Shown in pieces: positions 60,300 to 64,000 of a DNA stretch of 64,000 nucleotides. Numbering within the stretch: position 1 is the stretch's first letter; every line of letters starts with the position of its first letter. The stretch lies in contig JALEIR010000028.1 in assembly GCA_022769665.1 (NCBI GenBank), forward strand, positions 19,281 to 83,280, given 5' to 3'. This DNA is from Lachnospiraceae bacterium. Lineage in GTDB: Bacteria; Bacillota; Clostridia; Lachnospirales; Lachnospiraceae. Both the position numbers and the translations under genes were made by a program. Below the pieces are notes generated by a model. The model saw only the letters and a list, made by a program, of their open reading frames with translations, ran no database searches and was not told where the DNA came from.

Positions 60300-61472
60300 C
60301 TATTTTGAATTGTTTTCTGACCACGCTTTCAGGCTTGCCTCTAAGCGTTCCAGACCGTCTTTCAGCCTTTCTCGAGGGCAAGCAGTATTCATACGGATAA
60401 ATTTCTTTCCGGGAGCACCATATTCTTCTCCTTCTGTCAAAATTAATCCGCTGTATTCACCAATGAAATTTACCAGTTTCGTTGCATCCTCTGTAACACC
60501 GCTGCAATCCAGCCAGAGAAGATAAGTCGCATGAGAAGGAACCACCCGTATGCCTTTCAGGTTATCCTTTACAAATTCTCTCACGTACTGCTTGTTGTCA
60601 GCCAGATATTTCCTGAGTTCTTCTAACCAGGCTTCACCCTTTTCAAAGGCTGCCACAGCTGCGCAGATTGCAAAGCTGTTTGGCTCTGCCACCTCGTCAG
60701 TATTCAGTCCTCTGTTCAGCTTATGTCGAATCACGGGATTGGGTATCATGACTGCTGCAGTCTGGATTCCGGGAATACTGAAGGTCTTGGTAGGAGCAAT
60801 ACAGGTCACGCTGTTGTCTCTGCAAATTTCGGATACAGAAGCAAAGGGTACATACTCGTATCCCGGGTCTGTCATATCACAATGAATCTCATCCGAAATC
60901 ACAAGCACATGATGCTTCGCACAAAGTTCTCCGATTTTTGCAAGGGTTTCTCTGTCCCAGATTTTTCCAACAGGATTATGAGGATTGCAAAGAATCATCA
61001 TGGTTGTCTGCGGGTCAGCCAGTTTTTCCTCCAAATCCGAAAAATCAATGAAATATTCCCCATTTTCATATACCAGCGGACTCTCCAGAATATTCCGCCC
61101 GTTGTTACGGATAGAGTTAAAAAAAATATTGTATACAGGTGTCTGTATCAGCACATTTTCTCCCACCGTCGTCAGTTTTCTCACCGCACTGGAAATTGCA
61201 GGTACCACACCTGTACAGAATATCAGCCAATCCTTCTCAAAGGTTATATGATGTCTGCGGCTCCACCACCCAATGTACGCTTCATACCATTCATCCGTTA
61301 CCACGTTATAGCCAAAAATACCGTGCGCAGCTCTTTCCTCTATTGCTGCTCTGATTTCAGGTGCTGTCTCAAAATCCATATCGGCTACCCACATAGGTAG
61401 TTCATTCTCCCTGACATCCCACTTCAAGGAACCGGTGTTACGTCTTTCTGTCAGCTTGTCAAAATCGTACAT
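60300..61472 (-). CDS. MalY/PatB-family PLP-dependent C-S lyase/aminotransferase
   Basis: 390 aa, start behind GGAGGAGAT. Fold type I: N-terminal RRNTGSLKWDVRENELPMWV and ADMDF typical of MalY/PatB, PLP-binding ILCNPHNPVGKIW, ISDEIHCDM, Lys in APTKTFSIPGIQ, and Arg in KFIRMNTACPRERL. Such enzymes cleave cystathionine or cysteine-S-conjugates, and some act as regulators. Followed after 12 bp by the DUF3737 gene (upstream on the minus strand), so probably co-transcribed. Confidence 0.93.
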   Translation of the reverse strand: MYDFDKLTERRNTGSLKWDVRENELPMWVADMDFETAPEIRAAIEERAAHGIFGYNVVTDEWYEAYIGWWSRRHHITFEKDWLIFCTGVVPAISSAVRKLTTVGENVLIQTPVYNIFFNSIRNNGRNILESPLVYENGEYFIDFSDLEEKLADPQTTMMILCNPHNPVGKIWDRETLAKIGELCAKHHVLVISDEIHCDMTDPGYEYVPFASVSEICRDNSVTCIAPTKTFSIPGIQTAAVMIPNPVIRHKLNRGLNTDEVAEPNSFAICAAVAAFEKGEAWLEELRKYLADNKQYVREFVKDNLKGIRVVPSHATYLLWLDCSGVTEDATKLVNFIGEYSGLILTEGEEYGAPGKKFIRMNTACPRERLKDGLERLEASLKAWSENNSK

Positions 61473-61484
61473 ATCTCCTCCCGT

Positions 61485-62369
61485 TTATACTTCATTCCCT
61501 TCCCACTCGGCATGATCGGATTGCTTAACGATTTTACCCGCCTCAATTTTGGTCTGGTCAATCTTAACTTTCCGGCCATCCATAATCAGTTCACCGATTC
61601 TGTCTGCCCGGATAATTCCGCCCTTGGGATTGAACACACTGTCCACCTGACCCACAATCTCCACATCAGCCTGAGAGTACTCAAAGGCCAGGTTCGTATG
61701 AATCAGCCGGCAGTTTTTCATCACCAGATTGTCAATGTAACACAATCCCTGTAAACTCTCTATCGTACAGTTAATCAGTGTAATATTTTTTGAATTCCAT
61801 CCAAGATATTCGCCTGAAATAAAGGAATCGTAAACAACAACGTTATCTGCATTCCAAAATGCATCCTTGGACAACAATCGCGAATTATGGATTTCAATAT
61901 TTTCCCCGCCGTCAAAGCTGTAGTTTCCTACCAGTGTAAAATTCCGCGCCACAATGTTCTTGCTGTTCATGGCAAAATAGTCGCCTTTGGCCGTTACCTG
62001 ATCCATCTCAATATCGGTACAGTTCCAGAGCGTTTCTGCTGCATTCGGCATGTCCACATTTTTCAAGACAATCCCTCTTGCACGCCTGAAATTCTTAGGT
62101 GCTTCAATGACTGTATCCGATACGGAAATATTGTCCACATACCAGATTCCGGCTCTTGCCATATCAAACAGACTACAGTTTGTCATTTTCACATTTTGTG
62201 TATACCACAAGGGATATTTCCATCTGAAAAGGCAGTTATCAATCTCCAGATTGCTGCTCTCCTTTAAGGGCGATTCACCGTCTGCAAAGGTACAGTAACT
62301 GATACGCGCATCATGAGTACCGTACAACGCCCTCTCTCCGCTCAAAAACTGTTGAATTATCTCTTTCAT
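61485..62369 (-). CDS. DUF3737-type right-handed beta-helix protein
   Basis: About 294 aa, start MKEIIQQF with GGAGG six bases upstream. Repeated ~20-residue turns with N/C/S ladders: LEIDNCLFRWKYPLWYTQNV, KMTNCSLFDMARAGIWYVDN, IEIHNSRLLSKDAFWNADNV, ITLINCTIESLQGLCYIDNL. These are a pectate-lyase-like beta-helix without known catalytic residues. Cytosolic, no signal peptide. Common in Lachnospiraceae beside PLP-dependent lyases; function unknown. Confidence 0.85.
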   Translation of the reverse strand: MKEIIQQFLSGERALYGTHDARISYCTFADGESPLKESSNLEIDNCLFRWKYPLWYTQNVKMTNCSLFDMARAGIWYVDNISVSDTVIEAPKNFRRARGIVLKNVDMPNAAETLWNCTDIEMDQVTAKGDYFAMNSKNIVARNFTLVGNYSFDGGENIEIHNSRLLSKDAFWNADNVVVYDSFISGEYLGWNSKNITLINCTIESLQGLCYIDNLVMKNCRLIHTNLAFEYSQADVEIVGQVDSVFNPKGGIIRADRIGELIMDGRKVKIDQTKIEAGKIVKQSDHAEWEGNEV

Positions 62370-62463
62370 CTCTTGCCTCCATATCAAAGCAGCTCGCTTG
62401 CCAATTAACCATTTTATTCTCAACTTTATACTAACTTATATTCTACAAAACTGCAAATTTTTA

Positions 62464-63816
62464 TCATTTTTTCTCCAACCGCTCAAAATTATGCATCCAA
62501 TCAGCTTTAAAGAAATACAGCAAAAACACCACACAGCTTGTACACCATGTCAACGGATAAGCACTGAATACCACTTCGATATGAGGATAAAAATGTAATG
62601 CAACGGTAATATAGCTTACCCTCAATACACACCAGAAACTCAGCATGATAACCATAGGAACACTTGCTTTACCTGCTCCCCTCATCACTCCGGCAATGCA
62701 GTGTGCCAGTGCCAACATACAGTAAAACAATGATTCAACTTTCGCCTGTCGCACACCAAATTCAATCACTTCCGGTGAATCACTAAACAATCCAATCAGG
62801 ACCGGTGCAAATATCCAAAACAGGACACCAATAAGCTCTGTCAAGGATACAGAACATAAAACGCCAAATCGTACTCCTTTTTTCACCCGGTCATATTTTC
62901 TGGCTCCCAGATTCTGACCTACAAAGGTAGAAAGGCCCTGCGCGAAACAAGTAACAGGAAGGAACGCAAATCCCTCCAATTTAAAATATGCACCGCATCC
63001 TGCCATAGCATATTGACCAAAAGAGTTGATGTTCGTCTGAACAACAAGATTTGCCAGTGCAATAACAGAATTCTGTATTCCTGACGGCAATCCGAATCGT
63101 ATGATATTCTTCAGACTCTCCATATGGAACCCGACTTCTTTGATTACAAGACGATGGGATCCTTCTGCACGAAGCAGCTGAATCAGGCATAATAATGCAC
63201 TGATTGCCTGCGCTATCACGGTTGCAAGAGCTGCTGCGCCTACTCCAAATCGAAATCCTCCAACAAACAGCAGGTCAAGCACGATATTTACTACGGATGA
63301 TATAATCAAATAGAGCAAAGGATGTCTGCTGTCTCCCACTGCCTGTAAAATACCCACAAAAATATTATACATAACGGAAAAAACAGAACCACAAAAATAG
63401 CATCTGAAATATATAATAGATTGTGGTAACACATCGGCCGGTGTATTCATCCACTGTAAAATAATGGGGGTAAATGTTACTCCAAGAATCGTTAAAATCA
63501 CTCCGGCTGCCAGTCCAAATGCTACGTCCGTATGTATTGCAAGCCGCATACTACGTTCATTTTTTGCGCCATATTCTTTCGCAATAATCACACCTGCTCC
63601 CAGAGCAACGCCTTGAAAAAATCCTACCATCATAAATATGAGACTGCCGGATGAGCTTACAGCTGCCAACGCTTCATCCCCCAGGAATCGTCCCACAATT
63701 AATGAATCAAATGTATTATAAAGTTGTTGGAAAACTTGTCCTACCAGAATCGGTAATGCAAAAAAAATAATTTTTTTATATATAGAACCTTCCGCTAAAT
63801 TATTCTTATCATCCAT
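62464..63816 (-). CDS. MATE-family multidrug efflux transporter
   Basis: 450 aa, twelve helices. IIFFALPILVGQVFQQLYNT, FDSLIVGRFLGDEALAAVSS in the first half and FGLPSGIQNSVIALANLVVQ, VGQNLGARKYDRVKKGVRFG in the second are MATE signatures. Start has GGAG ten bases upstream. Differs clearly from the MATE at 37265-38653. Substrates unknown; monocistronic. Confidence 0.93.
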   Translation of the reverse strand: MDDKNNLAEGSIYKKIIFFALPILVGQVFQQLYNTFDSLIVGRFLGDEALAAVSSSGSLIFMMVGFFQGVALGAGVIIAKEYGAKNERSMRLAIHTDVAFGLAAGVILTILGVTFTPIILQWMNTPADVLPQSIIYFRCYFCGSVFSVMYNIFVGILQAVGDSRHPLLYLIISSVVNIVLDLLFVGGFRFGVGAAALATVIAQAISALLCLIQLLRAEGSHRLVIKEVGFHMESLKNIIRFGLPSGIQNSVIALANLVVQTNINSFGQYAMAGCGAYFKLEGFAFLPVTCFAQGLSTFVGQNLGARKYDRVKKGVRFGVLCSVSLTELIGVLFWIFAPVLIGLFSDSPEVIEFGVRQAKVESLFYCMLALAHCIAGVMRGAGKASVPMVIMLSFWCVLRVSYITVALHFYPHIEVVFSAYPLTWCTSCVVFLLYFFKADWMHNFERLEKK

Positions 63817-63880
63817 GACTTTCGTTCTCCCTAAAAACGTGCCTCTTCACTCGGAATAAGAAATTTTTACATAAAAAAAT

Positions 63881-63952
63881 GGGGCCTATAGGGCTCGAAC
63901 CTATGACCCTCTGCTTGTAAGGCAGATGCTCTCCCAGCTGAGCTAAGACCCC
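63881..63952 (-). tRNA. tRNA-Val (TAC)
   Basis: Acceptor GGGGTCT/AGGCCCC, anticodon stem TCTGC/GCAGA with loop CTTACAA, anticodon TAC. Its promoter lies at or beyond the window end. Confidence 0.95.
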
Positions 63953-64000
63953 TTTTCACAGTATTTACCAAGTCCACTCATTACTTTGTAAACACCATAA

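Overview
The window looks like chromosome of a gut Lachnospiraceae-type Bacillota (Clostridia). The evidence is: strong GGAGG ribosome binding sites; a complete pyruvate:ferredoxin oxidoreductase next to a two-gene minimal SUF system; a bile salt hydrolase; a Csp/subtilisin-like protease; a Na+-pumping decarboxylase beta subunit; membrane-LuxR, DUF1700 and DUF6171-like proteins; and plant-glycan GH39/GH43 enzymes with ABC importers. No phage, IS element or CRISPR array is visible. Genus is inference only.

Layout. 1-16.4 kb (minus strand) is a glycan locus. A GH43 gene sits under a LacI-type operator, followed by a GH39-GH43 fusion, then a large membrane-anchored solute-binding protein, two permeases, an NHL propeller, a Yip1-like membrane protein, a DUF5696-like protein and a second permease pair that runs off the window. 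16.4-34 kb (mostly minus) holds an MCP, PepF, an odd start-less ORF, a surface/envelope set (LysM, InlB-repeat, MscS, CxxCxG lipoprotein, membrane-LuxR), a subtilase, an M18 aminopeptidase, GDP-fucose synthase, DJ-1 and a CYTH protein. 34-39.4 kb has a Ca/Na exchanger behind a riboswitch, an EAL protein, a MATE pump, an unannotated 48-aa gene, a 15-bp tandem repeat and five tRNAs. 39.5-42.7 kb is a decayed zone: MFS, GNAT and RhuM remnants plus two live GNAT-type genes. 42.9-50.3 kb has bile salt hydrolase, FtsH, a YmaF remnant, tRNA-Pro, and the operon rlmL-like / dead amidase / rdgB / yfcE-like, then an Asn/Gln-rich small gene. 50.4-53.2 kb holds a likely C-rich sRNA, a small DUF6171/DUF1700 operon with a probably leaderless first gene, and the decarboxylase beta gene behind a second riboswitch. 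53.3-64 kb has a second MCP, the minimal SUF genes plus PFOR, a MalY-type lyase with a DUF3737 beta-helix, a second MATE pump and tRNA-Val.

Strongest candidates for something new: (i) two similarly built ion-type riboswitches 17 kb apart, in front of a Na+/Ca2+-type exchanger and a Na+-pumping decarboxylase subunit; (ii) a ~95-nt sRNA candidate with three CTCCCC/TCCCC seeds; (iii) an amidase-fold protein that has lost its zinc ligands; (iv) the transporter/NHL/Yip1/DUF5696 cluster with two permease pairs. All family calls are from reading the sequence; no database search was run.
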